Shown here piece by piece: positions 9,024 through 17,110 of a stretch of DNA of 64,000 bases. The first letter of the stretch is position 1. Every line of letters begins with the position of its first letter. The translations under genes were made by a program, and so were the position numbers. The DNA is from Butyrivibrio sp. INlla21 (GTDB lineage: Bacteria; Bacillota; Clostridia; Lachnospirales; Lachnospiraceae), in the NCBI RefSeq assembly GCF_900116875.1, contig NZ_FPCC01000005.1, positions 62,001 to 126,000 on the forward strand, read 5' to 3'. The notes beneath the pieces are model-generated. The model worked only from the letters and a program-made list of their open reading frames with translations, did no database searches and was not told where the DNA came from.

Positions 9024-9656
9024 TCAGAAGATATAATATCCTTTATCTCCTTCTGTTATCTTTATTCTTCCTTCGCACTTCTGCGTGAGGCCGTCTTTTA
9101 TCCTATCAGCATCCTCTTCTTTTACACAGATATCATACTGTACGTTTTCGGCGTATCTAGGTTCATTTATCTTGATATCGTTCTGCGTAAGATAGTACTG
9201 AACATTGTTGATCATATTGTAGTCAACTTCCAAAGTAAGAAGCTGTGAGTAGATCATCTCTCCGACTTCGGATGCTGCGATTCCTGCTTGTGCCGCCTGT
9301 GTGTACGCTCTTACAAGTCCGCCGGTTCCAAGTAGCACTCCCCCGAAATATCTGGTCACGATAATGAGTGTATCCGTAAGTCCCGCGCCCGTTATCACTT
9401 CCAATATCGGTTTACCGGCCGTTCCGGAAGGCTCACCGTTATCGCTGCATCTCGTGTTCTCACTGTTCTTTCCGATAACATAGGCGTAGCAGTTGTGACG
9501 CGCATCCCAATACTTCTTGGAAATCTCTGCGATCTTCTCTTCCGCCTCGGAAACCGACTTAACCCCGAATACGTGCGCTATGAATCGCGATTTCTTTTCA
9601 ACGATCTCTCCCGTGCCGTCTTTAGTTGTGATTTTATAGGATTTTATCTCGCTCAT
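9024..9656 (-). CDS. yigZ: YigZ/IMPACT family protein
   Basis: 210 residues. The N-terminal UPF0029/IMPACT domain (about 1-118) shows the family wording KKSRFIAHV, ARHNCYAYVIG, DNGEPSGTAGKPILEVI and VTRYFGGVLLGTGGLVRAY. The C-terminal DUF1949 domain follows (about 135-200). The family may act on translation or ribosomes but has no settled reaction. No ribosome site precedes the ATG; an extended -10 box lies exactly seven bases upstream, so the mRNA may begin at the start codon. Confidence 0.92.
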   Translation of the reverse strand: MSEIKSYKITTKDGTGEIVEKKSRFIAHVFGVKSVSEAEEKIAEISKKYWDARHNCYAYVIGKNSENTRCSDNGEPSGTAGKPILEVITGAGLTDTLIIVTRYFGGVLLGTGGLVRAYTQAAQAGIAASEVGEMIYSQLLTLEVDYNMINNVQYYLTQNDIKINEPRYAENVQYDICVKEEDADRIKDGLTQKCEGRIKITEGDKGYYIF

Positions 9657-9663
9657 AGGTATC

Positions 9664-9672
9664 AGTATATCA
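9664..9672 (-). promoter_or_regulatory. Extended -10 promoter of yigZ, leaderless arrangement
   Basis: On the minus strand TGATATACT is a TGn extended -10 box. Seven bases separate it from the ATG, so the expected transcription start is the A of the start codon. Confidence 0.5.
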
Positions 9673-9688
9673 TATTTGTTCTCATTTC

Positions 9689-9717
9689 TTTATTATATGT
9701 GGATTTCATGGTATAAT
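9689..9717 (+). promoter_or_regulatory. Promoter of the class A PBP gene
   Basis: A weak TTTATT -35 and a consensus TATAAT -10 (9712-9717) are separated by 17 bases, 36 bases before the chosen ATG. Confidence 0.5.
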
Positions 9718-9753
9718 TACCAAGTTAAATTGGTTTTACAGAGAGGTTATCAT

Positions 9754-12561
9754 ATGAACTATGGAAAGAGAGGTATCGTGAATCAGGCGAAAGCCATCAG
9801 TTCAGGTACCAATAGATGGGGAAAAAAGTTCAGTCTTTTCGGATTTTGTTTCCTCTTGGCAACAGTAATAGGAGTAATGATCATTGGAGCAAGTGCCGGT
9901 ATAGGTATGTTTAACGGTATCAAAGATACTGCTCCCGATGTTGGTGATATTGACGTTTCTCCGAAGGGAATGTCTACTTTTGTTTACGATAAAGACGGTA
10001 ATGCCACTCGTAAGCTTGTAGCAAAAGATTCCAACAGAATTCCAATCGGCAGAGAGCAGATTCCCGACGACCTGGCACACGCTTTTGTTGCGATCGAGGA
10101 TGAAAGATTCTACGAGCATAACGGTATTGATATTCAAGGTATCATTCGTGCCGGCTTTAAAGTGATCACTTCCGGTAATGCTTCGCAGGGTGCGAGTACC
10201 ATTACTCAGCAGCTCATTAAGAATAACGTATTTACAGATTGGGTTACAGAAACCAATCTTCTTCAAAAAGGAAAACGTAAGATTCAGGAACAATATCTTG
10301 CTATGCAGATTGAGAAAGAATATAGCAAAGATGAGATTCTTACCGAATACTTAAATACGATCAACCTTAGCCAGAACTGTCTGGGTGTTGAGGCGGCCGC
10401 AAGAAGATATTTTAATAAGCACGCGGAAGAGCTCACTCTTTCTGAGTGTGCTGTAATTGCAGCCATCACCTCTGCTCCCACAAGATACAATCCTATCAAC
10501 AACCCGGATAATAACGCCGTAAGAAGACAGATCGTTCTTCAAAAAATGGTTGAACAGGGTTATATCACTCAGGTTGAATACGATCAGGCCAAAGCCGATG
10601 ATGTTTATTCACGTATTCAGACCGTAAACGAAGAATCTAATGAAGACAACGCGGTTAATACCTGGTTTGATGATGCTCTTATCGATCAGCTCCTTAAGGA
10701 TTTCCAGGATAAGCTTGGAATGACCAAAGAGCAGGCTACAGCCAAATTGTACAGTGGCGGTCTTAAGATCCTTTCAACACAGGATCCTCATATTCAGGAG
10801 ATCTGTGACAGAGTATATGCTAACGAAGAGATCTATCCTGCGGGAACCAAGTATCTTCTTAACTTTGCTCTTACTGTAAAGAAGGCAGATGGCTCAACTC
10901 AGAATTACAGTTCTGAAATGCTTGAAGTTTACTTCAAAGATGAATCACATGATACTCCATATACAAGCAAAGGCTTTAACAGACTCTTTGACTCAAGAGA
11001 AGCTGCACAGGACTGTGCTGATTATTACCAGGAATGTGTAGTTGAAGAGGGCGATGAAGTAGTAGGTGATCCTCATGTAAGAATTATTCCTCAGCCTCAG
11101 GTATCGCTGACCATCGAGGATCAACATACAGGTCACGTAGTTGCCATTATCGGAGGAAGAGGTGAAAAGGAAGATAACAGAGCTTTCAACAGAGCAACCG
11201 CTTCTCCGAGACAGCCGGGATCTACATTTAAGATTATGTCAACTTATCTCCCCGGTATCGACAGCGGTAAGATCACACTTGCTTCTGTATTCCAGGATGT
11301 TCCTACGGCATACTCCCCCGGTGGAAAAGTTGTAAGAGACTGGTGGGGATCCTCAAACGGTGAATGGTACACTGCAAGACGTGCGATCGCAAGATCTGCG
11401 AACGTTCCGACAGTTCAGATGTATGCAGTTGTAACACCTGAGCTGGGATATGAATATCTTAAGAAATTGGGCTTCACTACAATAGTCGGAGAAGAAGGCT
11501 ATAAGGGTGACAAGGCTGTCAACGATATTCATCTTGCAACCGCTCTCGGAGGACTTACAAAAGGTGTCCTTAACGTTGAACTAAACGCCGGCTTTGCTAC
11601 TATTGCCAACGGCGGTGAATATATTAAGCCCAAGCTTTATACCAAGGTGTTACAGCCTGATAAGAACGGCGGATATGAGGTTCTTCTTGATAATGAAGCT
11701 CCCGAATCCACACGTGTAATATCAGAGGCAGCCGCATACATACTGACAGACGCAATGAAAGGCGTTGTATCGGGATCACAAGGTACCGGTACTTCGGTTA
11801 ATTTCGGAACTACTCCTATAGCAGGTAAGACAGGTACAACAACCGATTATAACGATGTATGGTTTGCAGGTTATACAAACTATTACACCGCAACAACTTG
11901 GACCGGCTTTGATAATAATGAAAAGCTTAAATCTTCAAAAGAAAAGAACTTTTCTAAAGAAATGTGGAGAGCTGTAATGGAAGAGATTCACAAAGATCTT
12001 CCTTCATCAGACTTCCCTCAGCCTTCATCAGGCTTGGTTAAAGCAACTGTTTGCTCCGAATCCGGAAAGCTTCCTATTCCCGGCGTTTGCGACGGAACAC
12101 TCACTACCGAGTTGTTTGTAGAAGGTACAGAGCCTACTGAAACCTGCGATGTTCACTATCAGGGCGAGATATGCGCTTTCGATGGTCGTCCCGCTTCAGA
12201 ATGGTGTCCGTTTAAGACTCAGGGTGTTGTTGCAACTCACCCTGCTCCTCCACCGGAAGTTGCAAGGTTGTATGTAAATGGCGTTCAAGATAACTCTGCA
12301 TATACTACAACAACTGATGAAGAAGGTAACACGGTTCAAGTTCCGAACACTTGTCACCACACAAATGAGTTTATGCAGCAAGATGGTATAGATGGCATAC
12401 TCGCAGGTGAAAGAGCCGAAATGGAGCGAAGAGCTGCAGAAGCAGCCGCTGCTCAAGCCGCAGAAGGTGGTGATCCAAATGGAGCTCCTCCGGCACCGCC
12501 CGGACCACCCGGACAACCTACCCCCGCTCCTATCCCTGAGGATGTTGCCGCAGGTAACTAA
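9754..12561 (+). CDS. ponA: Class A penicillin-binding protein (glycosyltransferase/transpeptidase)
   Basis: 935 residues, counted from the ATG at 9754, which follows GAGAGG and the promoter; the longer frame starts inside the promoter. Order: cytoplasmic tail, membrane anchor (about 27-52), GT51 glycosyltransferase with AIEDERFYEHNGID (catalytic Glu about residue 115) and GASTITQQL (about 146), then the penicillin-binding transpeptidase with STFK (Ser about 490), SAN (about 548) and KTGTT (about 692). The last 100 residues hold two Cys-containing segments and a low-complexity A/E then P/G-rich tail, as in many Clostridia. It polymerises and crosslinks peptidoglycan. Confidence 0.95.
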   Translation: MNYGKRGIVNQAKAISSGTNRWGKKFSLFGFCFLLATVIGVMIIGASAGIGMFNGIKDTAPDVGDIDVSPKGMSTFVYDKDGNATRKLVAKDSNRIPIGREQIPDDLAHAFVAIEDERFYEHNGIDIQGIIRAGFKVITSGNASQGASTITQQLIKNNVFTDWVTETNLLQKGKRKIQEQYLAMQIEKEYSKDEILTEYLNTINLSQNCLGVEAAARRYFNKHAEELTLSECAVIAAITSAPTRYNPINNPDNNAVRRQIVLQKMVEQGYITQVEYDQAKADDVYSRIQTVNEESNEDNAVNTWFDDALIDQLLKDFQDKLGMTKEQATAKLYSGGLKILSTQDPHIQEICDRVYANEEIYPAGTKYLLNFALTVKKADGSTQNYSSEMLEVYFKDESHDTPYTSKGFNRLFDSREAAQDCADYYQECVVEEGDEVVGDPHVRIIPQPQVSLTIEDQHTGHVVAIIGGRGEKEDNRAFNRATASPRQPGSTFKIMSTYLPGIDSGKITLASVFQDVPTAYSPGGKVVRDWWGSSNGEWYTARRAIARSANVPTVQMYAVVTPELGYEYLKKLGFTTIVGEEGYKGDKAVNDIHLATALGGLTKGVLNVELNAGFATIANGGEYIKPKLYTKVLQPDKNGGYEVLLDNEAPESTRVISEAAAYILTDAMKGVVSGSQGTGTSVNFGTTPIAGKTGTTTDYNDVWFAGYTNYYTATTWTGFDNNEKLKSSKEKNFSKEMWRAVMEEIHKDLPSSDFPQPSSGLVKATVCSESGKLPIPGVCDGTLTTELFVEGTEPTETCDVHYQGEICAFDGRPASEWCPFKTQGVVATHPAPPPEVARLYVNGVQDNSAYTTTTDEEGNTVQVPNTCHHTNEFMQQDGIDGILAGERAEMERRAAEAAAAQAAEGGDPNGAPPAPPGPPGQPTPAPIPEDVAAGN

Positions 12562-12577
12562 AAAGCTTTAATTTCAG

Positions 12578-12606
12578 TTGCAAACATAGTTCAATCTATG
12601 TATAAT
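12578..12606 (+). promoter_or_regulatory. Promoter of tRNA-Leu
   Basis: TTGCAA (12578-12583), 17 bases, TATAAT (12601-12606). Transcription should begin at about 12613, immediately before a hairpin. Confidence 0.75.
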
Positions 12607-12614
12607 CAAATATG

Positions 12615-12636
12615 TTGTCGCCCGAAAGGGCGACAA
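12615..12636 (+). other. Tetraloop hairpin in the 5' leader of the tRNA-Leu precursor
   Basis: Nine perfect pairs (TTGTCGCCC with GGGCGACAA) close a GAAA tetraloop. It begins at the predicted transcript start and ends three bases before the mature tRNA. There is no T run, so it is not an obvious terminator of the PBP gene. Confidence 0.6.
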
Positions 12637-12639
12637 TAA

Positions 12640-12720
12640 GCGGATGTGGCGGAATTGGCAGACGCGCTAGATTTAGGTTCTAGTGTCTCCGACGTGCAGG
12701 TTCAAGTCCTGTCATCCGCA
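12640..12720 (+). tRNA. tRNA-Leu(TAG)
   Basis: The acceptor arms GCGGATG and CATCCGC pair fully, with discriminator A at 12720. The anticodon loop TTTAGGT within the CTAGA/TCTAG stem gives anticodon TAG. A long variable arm and GGTTCAAGTCC T-arm fit the leucine class. CCA is not encoded. Confidence 0.95.
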
Positions 12721-12722
12721 GT

Positions 12723-12757
12723 AAAGTGGAAAGCATATATACAGCTTTCCACTTTTT
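12723..12757 (+). terminator. Terminator of tRNA-Leu
   Basis: Twelve pairs (12723-12734 with 12744-12755) and a T run, starting three bases after the tRNA. Confidence 0.85.
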
Positions 12758-12815
12758 TGTTACAATTCTTTATTACAGACACCATTGTTTTTTCAATGAG
12801 TCGGGGAGATTTTTT

Positions 12816-14192
12816 ATGAAAAAGTCTAATAACAATCAGATAACTCAAGGCCCTATTTTCAAGGGGATGCTTGTCTATTTCGTCACCCTCTTGGTTGGCG
12901 CTTTTTTTCAACAATTTTACAATACAGTCGATGCCGTTATAGTCGGTAACGTAGTCGGCGCAGACGGTCTTGCCGCAGTCGGCGGTTCCGCTGCCACTAT
13001 CGTAAATATATTCGTCGGATTTTTTATGGGCTTGTCATCGGGAGCAACCGTTGTCATAGCTCAGTTTTTCGGCGCCAAACAGGAAAAAGAGGTTGAAAAA
13101 GCCGTTCATACCGCCATGGCAATTGCTATCGCCGGCGGTATCATAATAACGATTGTAGGCTTTGCTATCACCCCAAATGTCATCTCACTTATGAAGACCT
13201 CTGAACGTATAAAAGAGCCTTCTATCATTTATCTTAGGATCTTTTTCCTGGGTATGACCGCAAACCTTGTCTACAACATGGGAGCCGGTATCTTAAGAGC
13301 CGTAGGCGACTCCAAAAGGCCGCTTATAGTTCTTATAATCAGCTGCTTTACCAACGTAGGCCTTGACCTGTTCTTCGTTGTTGTCCTTAAAATGGGCTAT
13401 ATGAGCGTCAAAATGGGCGTTATCGGTGTTGCCGTTGCAACTATACTATGCCAGCTCCTTAGCGCCGTTATTGTCGTTACAATGCTTATAAGAAGCAATG
13501 ATATTTATAAGCTGGTTCTACACAAGATCCGCTTTGACAGGCAAATGTTCACCAAGATAATCAGGATAGGGCTTCCGGCAGGCATTCAGTCAACAATGTA
13601 CACTTTTTCAAATGCACTTATACAGACTTCGATCAACGAACTCGGAATTGATTATACCGCTGCGTGGGCAGCATACGGCAAGATTGATGTTGTATTCTGG
13701 ATGGCTGTAAATGCGATCGGAACTTCCGTTACAACCTTTGCGGGACAGAATTTCGGAGCCGGCAAATACGACCGTGTAAAAAAGAGCACCGGATACGCCT
13801 TTGTCATTGCTCTTCTTATTACCATACCGCTTAGCACAGTTATGTATTTTTACAGTGATATACTGCTTAGGATATTTATTAAAGACAGCGCCGAAGTCAT
13901 CAGCATTGGAATTCAGATGGTCAGATTCCTGGTTCCTTTCTATGTAACGTACATATCTGTTGAGATATTCTCAGGTGTACTCAGAGCCATGGGTTCAGCC
14001 TTTATTCCGATGATAATAACTCTTTCCGGAATATGCGCACTTCGTGTTATATGGATATTAACGGCCTTCCCTATATTCAAGACGGTTGAAACGGTCGAAG
14101 CCAGCTATCCCATCACGTGGATCGTAACTTCCATACTGTTCCTTATTTACTACCTGTACTTTACAAAAAAGCGCATCAAGAACGCAGCTTAA
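12816..14192 (+). CDS. MATE family efflux transporter
   Basis: 458 residues, counted from the ATG at 12816 with GGGGAG upstream; the longer frame would start inside the tRNA terminator. The protein shows about twelve hydrophobic helices in two similar halves, the MATE layout. The opening QGPIFKGMLVYFVTLLVGAFFQQFYNTVDAVIVG and repeats of GxxALAAVGG-like wording (GADGLAAVGGS) are typical of the NorM/DinF-like MATE proteins of Clostridia. It should export cationic compounds in exchange for Na+ or H+; the substrate cannot be read from the sequence. Confidence 0.93.
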   Translation: MKKSNNNQITQGPIFKGMLVYFVTLLVGAFFQQFYNTVDAVIVGNVVGADGLAAVGGSAATIVNIFVGFFMGLSSGATVVIAQFFGAKQEKEVEKAVHTAMAIAIAGGIIITIVGFAITPNVISLMKTSERIKEPSIIYLRIFFLGMTANLVYNMGAGILRAVGDSKRPLIVLIISCFTNVGLDLFFVVVLKMGYMSVKMGVIGVAVATILCQLLSAVIVVTMLIRSNDIYKLVLHKIRFDRQMFTKIIRIGLPAGIQSTMYTFSNALIQTSINELGIDYTAAWAAYGKIDVVFWMAVNAIGTSVTTFAGQNFGAGKYDRVKKSTGYAFVIALLITIPLSTVMYFYSDILLRIFIKDSAEVISIGIQMVRFLVPFYVTYISVEIFSGVLRAMGSAFIPMIITLSGICALRVIWILTAFPIFKTVETVEASYPITWIVTSILFLIYYLYFTKKRIKNAA

Positions 14193-14254
14193 CGAAGCGC
14201 AAAAACTGAGATATTTAAGTCATAAAGTAGTTAGTGCTTTCTTTCTTCTTTTGG

Positions 14255-14283
14255 TACAATGGATAAATGAGAAGCATTCTCAT
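14255..14283 (+). promoter_or_regulatory. Possible -10 box and operator before the DUF4867-like gene
   Basis: TACAAT at 14255-14260 looks like a -10 box, without a good -35 box. The perfect inverted repeat ATGAGAA, GCA, TTCTCAT (14267-14283) covers the expected transcription start, a usual place for a repressor site. Confidence 0.35.
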
Positions 14284-14336
14284 AATTGTATTTACGGAAA
14301 CAATACCGCACAGACAGCGGTCTGAAAGGAGAAAGC

Positions 14337-14981
14337 ATGAAAATATATAATGTTACTGATCCCGAGTTTACAAACTACGGAAGGATCATCGAGGGTTACG
14401 AAGAAGAAAAGAAGCAGATCATGGAGGCTTTAAGAGATAAGACTCCCATTCCGGAGGGCACAGATTATGTTGCCGAGGAGCCTGCTCTTCAGTCACTTCC
14501 CGCTGCAGATGTTATCACAAACAGCCTCTTTGGCGGATCACCCATGCAGTTTGGATGGTGCAACGGACACAACACCAAGCTCAACTGTCTTGAGTATCAT
14601 CGTTCAAGCGAGATCAACATGGGCTCTACAGACTTTATCCTTCTTCTTGCAAAAAGAGAAGAGATCGTAGACCACAAGATTGATTCAAGCAAGGTTAAAG
14701 CATTCCTTTGCCCTAAGGGCGTTATGATCGAAGTATACGCAACAGCACTTCACTATGCTCCTTGCCAGGCAAGTAAAGATTCCGGCTTCCAGGTTCTTGT
14801 AGGACTTCCTAAGGGAACAAACGTAGGTAAGCCTGATTTCAAGCCTGCCAACACAGAGGATACACTCCTTACAGCTACAAACAAGTGGCTCCTTGCTCAC
14901 GAAGAGTCATCAGAGGCTAAGGGCGGCGCTGTAGTAGGTATCACAGGTGTGAACATCGACATCGCAGGAGATCTGAAGTAA
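14337..14981 (+). CDS. DUF4867-like protein
   Basis: 214 residues. The ATG at 14337 has AGGAG seven bases upstream. I recognise the DUF4867 family by the wording YNVTDPEFTNYGRIIEGY, QFGWCNGHNTKLNCLEYHRSSE and GVMIEVYATALHYAPC. The mix of conserved H, E and Y in short beta-rich segments suggests a cupin-like sugar-binding or isomerase fold, but no function is established and I do not assign one. It stands alone between its own operator-like repeat and a terminator. Confidence 0.7.
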   Translation: MKIYNVTDPEFTNYGRIIEGYEEEKKQIMEALRDKTPIPEGTDYVAEEPALQSLPAADVITNSLFGGSPMQFGWCNGHNTKLNCLEYHRSSEINMGSTDFILLLAKREEIVDHKIDSSKVKAFLCPKGVMIEVYATALHYAPCQASKDSGFQVLVGLPKGTNVGKPDFKPANTEDTLLTATNKWLLAHEESSEAKGGAVVGITGVNIDIAGDLK

Positions 14982-14996
14982 TTATATAAATAAATC

Positions 14997-15029
14997 AAGG
15001 CCATGGAAGCGATGCTCCATGGCCTTTTT
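14997..15029 (+). terminator. Terminator of the DUF4867-like gene
   Basis: Eleven pairs (AAGGCCATGGA with its complement) and a run of five T. Confidence 0.9.
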
Positions 15030-15049
15030 CATTTGAAAATATGACACAA

Positions 15050-15090
15050 ACAAAATAAAAACCGCTCAAACGCATTGTCTGAGCGGTTTA
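15050..15090 (-). terminator. Terminator of the six-tRNA operon
   Basis: On the minus strand AAACCGCTCA pairs with TGAGCGGTTT, followed by TTATTTT. It lies just after tRNA-Lys. Confidence 0.85.
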
Positions 15091-15096
15091 AAATCA

Positions 15097-15169
15097 TGAG
15101 ACATGGGGGATTCGAACCCCCGACAACTTGATTAAAAGTCAAGTGCTCTACCACCTGAGCTAATATCCC
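15097..15169 (-). tRNA. tRNA-Lys(TTT)
   Basis: Minus strand: acceptor GGGATAT pairs with ATGTCTC through two G-T wobbles; discriminator A. The loop CTTTTAA in the CTTGA/TCAAG stem gives anticodon TTT. Last of six tRNAs. Confidence 0.93.
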
Positions 15170-15206
15170 ATATATTATGCAATTGCGCGACGAGATTCGA
15201 CGCTAA

Positions 15207-15278
15207 CTGGGCTAGCGGGATTCGAACCCTCGTATGCAGCAGTCAAAGTGCTGTGCCTTACCACTTGGCGATAGCCCA
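15207..15278 (-). tRNA. tRNA-Gln(TTG)
   Basis: Minus strand: acceptor TGGGCTA/TAGCCCA, discriminator G; loop CTTTGAC in the CAGCA/TGCTG stem gives TTG. The U1-A72 end pair is the normal glutamine identity feature. Confidence 0.94.
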
Positions 15279-15325
15279 ATGTTGTAAAAGCATAGTAGCA
15301 TATTCCGCTGTAGCAATTACAAGCG

Positions 15326-15400
15326 GGTGGCTAGAGGGACTCGAACCCTCGGTCTCCAGAACCACAATCTGGCGCGTTAACCAACTACGCTATAGCCACC
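15326..15400 (-). tRNA. tRNA-His(GTG)
   Basis: Minus strand: acceptor GTGGCTA/TAGCCAC plus the extra G-1 paired with C73, the histidine identity mark. Loop TTGTGGT gives anticodon GTG. Confidence 0.95.
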
Positions 15401-15482
15401 ATGTATGGTCACACATGGTTTACTGCAATGTCATGTGTTCAATTTGGAAACATATAATGCTCCCTGTTTAATAAAAAAGAAG

Positions 15483-15556
<74 letters not shown>

Positions 15557-15724
15557 ACGGTAAAAGAGCAATGCTTGCTCTGCATTGGGATTCTCACTAA
15601 ACTCGAGAGAATCTTGAATGGTGCTCTGCTCTGGGACTCTCACTAAGTTCGAAAAAACCTCACTAAGTGTTCGCCCATGGTTCACACCAACTTCGTGAAA
15701 AACCTCAGTAGGTGTTCCACTCAA
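15557..15724 (-). repeat. Repeat-rich spacer between tRNA-Arg and tRNA-Gly
   Basis: No gene. Two near-identical 24-base stretches (15577-15600 and 15623-15646, three differences) repeat with a 46-base period. CTCACTAA occurs at 15593, 15639 and 15659, with a variant CTCAGTAG at 15704. GATTCTC and GAGAATC form an inverted repeat around 15590-15613. The minus-strand core CACTTAGTGAGGTT resembles the hairpins at 26594-26636 and 43834-43909. Confidence 0.6.
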
Positions 15725-15795
15725 AGCGGGTGATGGGAATCGAACCCACGTATCTAGCTTGGAAGGCTAGTGTTCTACCATTGAACTACACCCGC
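15725..15795 (-). tRNA. tRNA-Gly(TCC)
   Basis: Minus strand: acceptor GCGGGTG/CACCCGC, discriminator T; loop CTTCCAA in the CTAGC/GCTAG stem gives TCC. Confidence 0.95.
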
Positions 15796-15828
15796 GTGTA
15801 TTCTGTCTGCGATACGGTGGCTTCCTAA

Positions 15829-15903
15829 TCGGGGTGACAGGATTCGAACCTGCGACCCCCTGCTCCCAAAGCAGGTGCTCTAGCCAAGCTGAGCCACACC
15901 CCG
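15829..15903 (-). tRNA. tRNA-Pro(TGG)
   Basis: Minus strand: acceptor CGGGGTG/CACCCCG, discriminator A; loop TTTGGGA in the CCTGC/GCAGG stem gives TGG. First gene of the six-tRNA operon. Confidence 0.95.
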
Positions 15904-15943
15904 TCTCTTTCGCCGTTGTGGCTTAAGCCGTAACGCGAGATTT

Positions 15944-15973
15944 ATTATATAATGATTCTCGATAGCTTGTCAA
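15944..15973 (-). promoter_or_regulatory. Promoter of the six-tRNA operon
   Basis: Minus strand: consensus TTGACA and consensus TATAAT separated by 18 bases, about 40 bases before tRNA-Pro. Confidence 0.85.
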
Positions 15974-15988
15974 CAACTATTTTATCAA

Positions 15989-16468
15989 TTATAAATATTT
16001 GATTTCAGCGTCAATTCGGTCTCCGTCTATGGTTAGGATGATGTAACTCGGTCTCCTTCCCTCCTGTCTCGGATAAGACAAACTTCCGGGGTTAAAGACG
16101 TAAACTCCGCCCATAGTCTTGGCTACAGGCTTATGTGTGTGCCCAAAGCATATTATCTCCGCTCCGCGCGACAAACCCTCAGCTCTGATATTCTCAAGAT
16201 CCATGGATACAAGGTACATATGCCCGTGCGTTAAGAATACGCTGTGCCCATCCAGCGTAAAATCAAGCTCTCTCTTAAGCGTAGAGAAAAAGTCGTTATT
16301 GCCGGATACGAAATACACCGGACAGTCTGCGGCGATGGCAAACTTGCCCTCTGAGCCTTCAAAATCGCCGCAATGGATTATCCCGTCAAGATTCTCCTCT
16401 ATATCAAGGACCATATAAAAATTGTCATCTCTTCCGTGAGTATCACTCACCATCAAATACTTGTGCAT
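15989..16468 (-). CDS. YfcE/MJ0936-type metallophosphoesterase
   Basis: 159 residues. The calcineurin-like metal motifs appear in order: SDTHG (8-12), CGDFEG, GNND, THGH and GHTH. This short single-domain form matches the YfcE/MJ0936 phosphodiesterases, which cleave phosphodiester bonds with Mn2+; the natural substrate is not known. GGGAG precedes the ATG. It is the last gene of a four-gene unit with rdgB, the dead amidase and the THUMP methyltransferase. Confidence 0.9.
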   Translation of the reverse strand: MHKYLMVSDTHGRDDNFYMVLDIEENLDGIIHCGDFEGSEGKFAIAADCPVYFVSGNNDFFSTLKRELDFTLDGHSVFLTHGHMYLVSMDLENIRAEGLSRGAEIICFGHTHKPVAKTMGGVYVFNPGSLSYPRQEGRRPSYIILTIDGDRIDAEIKYL

Positions 16469-16489
16469 ACCGTTCTCCCGTTAAGGATT

Positions 16490-17110
16490 TTAAACAAGCT
16501 CCGCCTTCAAAAGCTCAGCCATCTCTCTAAGTGCTTTTCCTCTGTGACTTATGGCATTCTTTTCATCAGCAGATATCTCTGCGCTTGTCTTTCCGTACTG
16601 CGGAAGAAAGAATATCGGATCATATCCAAATCCGCCTGTTCCGGCGATTTTGTAGCCGATTATGCCTTCCATGTTACCTATTGTAGACAGTTCTTTTCCC
16701 CCTGGTAAAACCGCCGATATCGCGCATACGAACCTGGCTGTGCGCTTCTCATCAGGTACTCCGTTTAGTCTTTCGATAATATTGTTGTTCTTCTCGGTAT
16801 AAGAAGTATCTCTTCCCATATATCTGGCCGAATAGATACCGGGCTCTTTGTTGAGATAATCAACCTCAAGTCCCGAATCATCTGCAAGAACTATAGTCTC
16901 CTGCGCTGCCTTGGCATCCGCGTTCTTAATAAGCTCGTACACTCCCCTTGCTTTTATCATTGAATTTTCTGAAAAAGTAGTGCCGTTTTCCTCTATATCT
17001 CCTTCAACACCGGCCTCTTTCATCGAAAGGATCTCAGCGCCAAGTCCGCCCAAAATCCCACGTATTTCTCTCATTTTTCCTTCATTTCCTGTCGCAAATA
17101 CTATTCTCAT
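16490..17110 (-). CDS. rdgB: RdgB/HAM1 XTP/dITP pyrophosphatase
   Basis: 206 residues, normal length. It removes non-canonical purine nucleotides (XTP, dITP, ITP) by cutting them to monophosphates. Family blocks are ATGNEGKMREI (residues 5-15), VLADDSGLEVDYLN with the metal-binding acidic residues, GIYSARY, GFGYDPIFF and SHRGKAL. GAGGAG precedes the ATG, which overlaps the upstream amidase stop by four bases (ATGA), so translation is coupled. Confidence 0.96.
   Translation of the reverse strand: MRIVFATGNEGKMREIRGILGGLGAEILSMKEAGVEGDIEENGTTFSENSMIKARGVYELIKNADAKAAQETIVLADDSGLEVDYLNKEPGIYSARYMGRDTSYTEKNNNIIERLNGVPDEKRTARFVCAISAVLPGGKELSTIGNMEGIIGYKIAGTGGFGYDPIFFLPQYGKTSAEISADEKNAISHRGKALREMAELLKAELV

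Noticed and set aside
9676-9753. Longer N-terminus of the class A PBP
   Set aside because: It begins upstream of the promoter -10 box and lacks a ribosome site.
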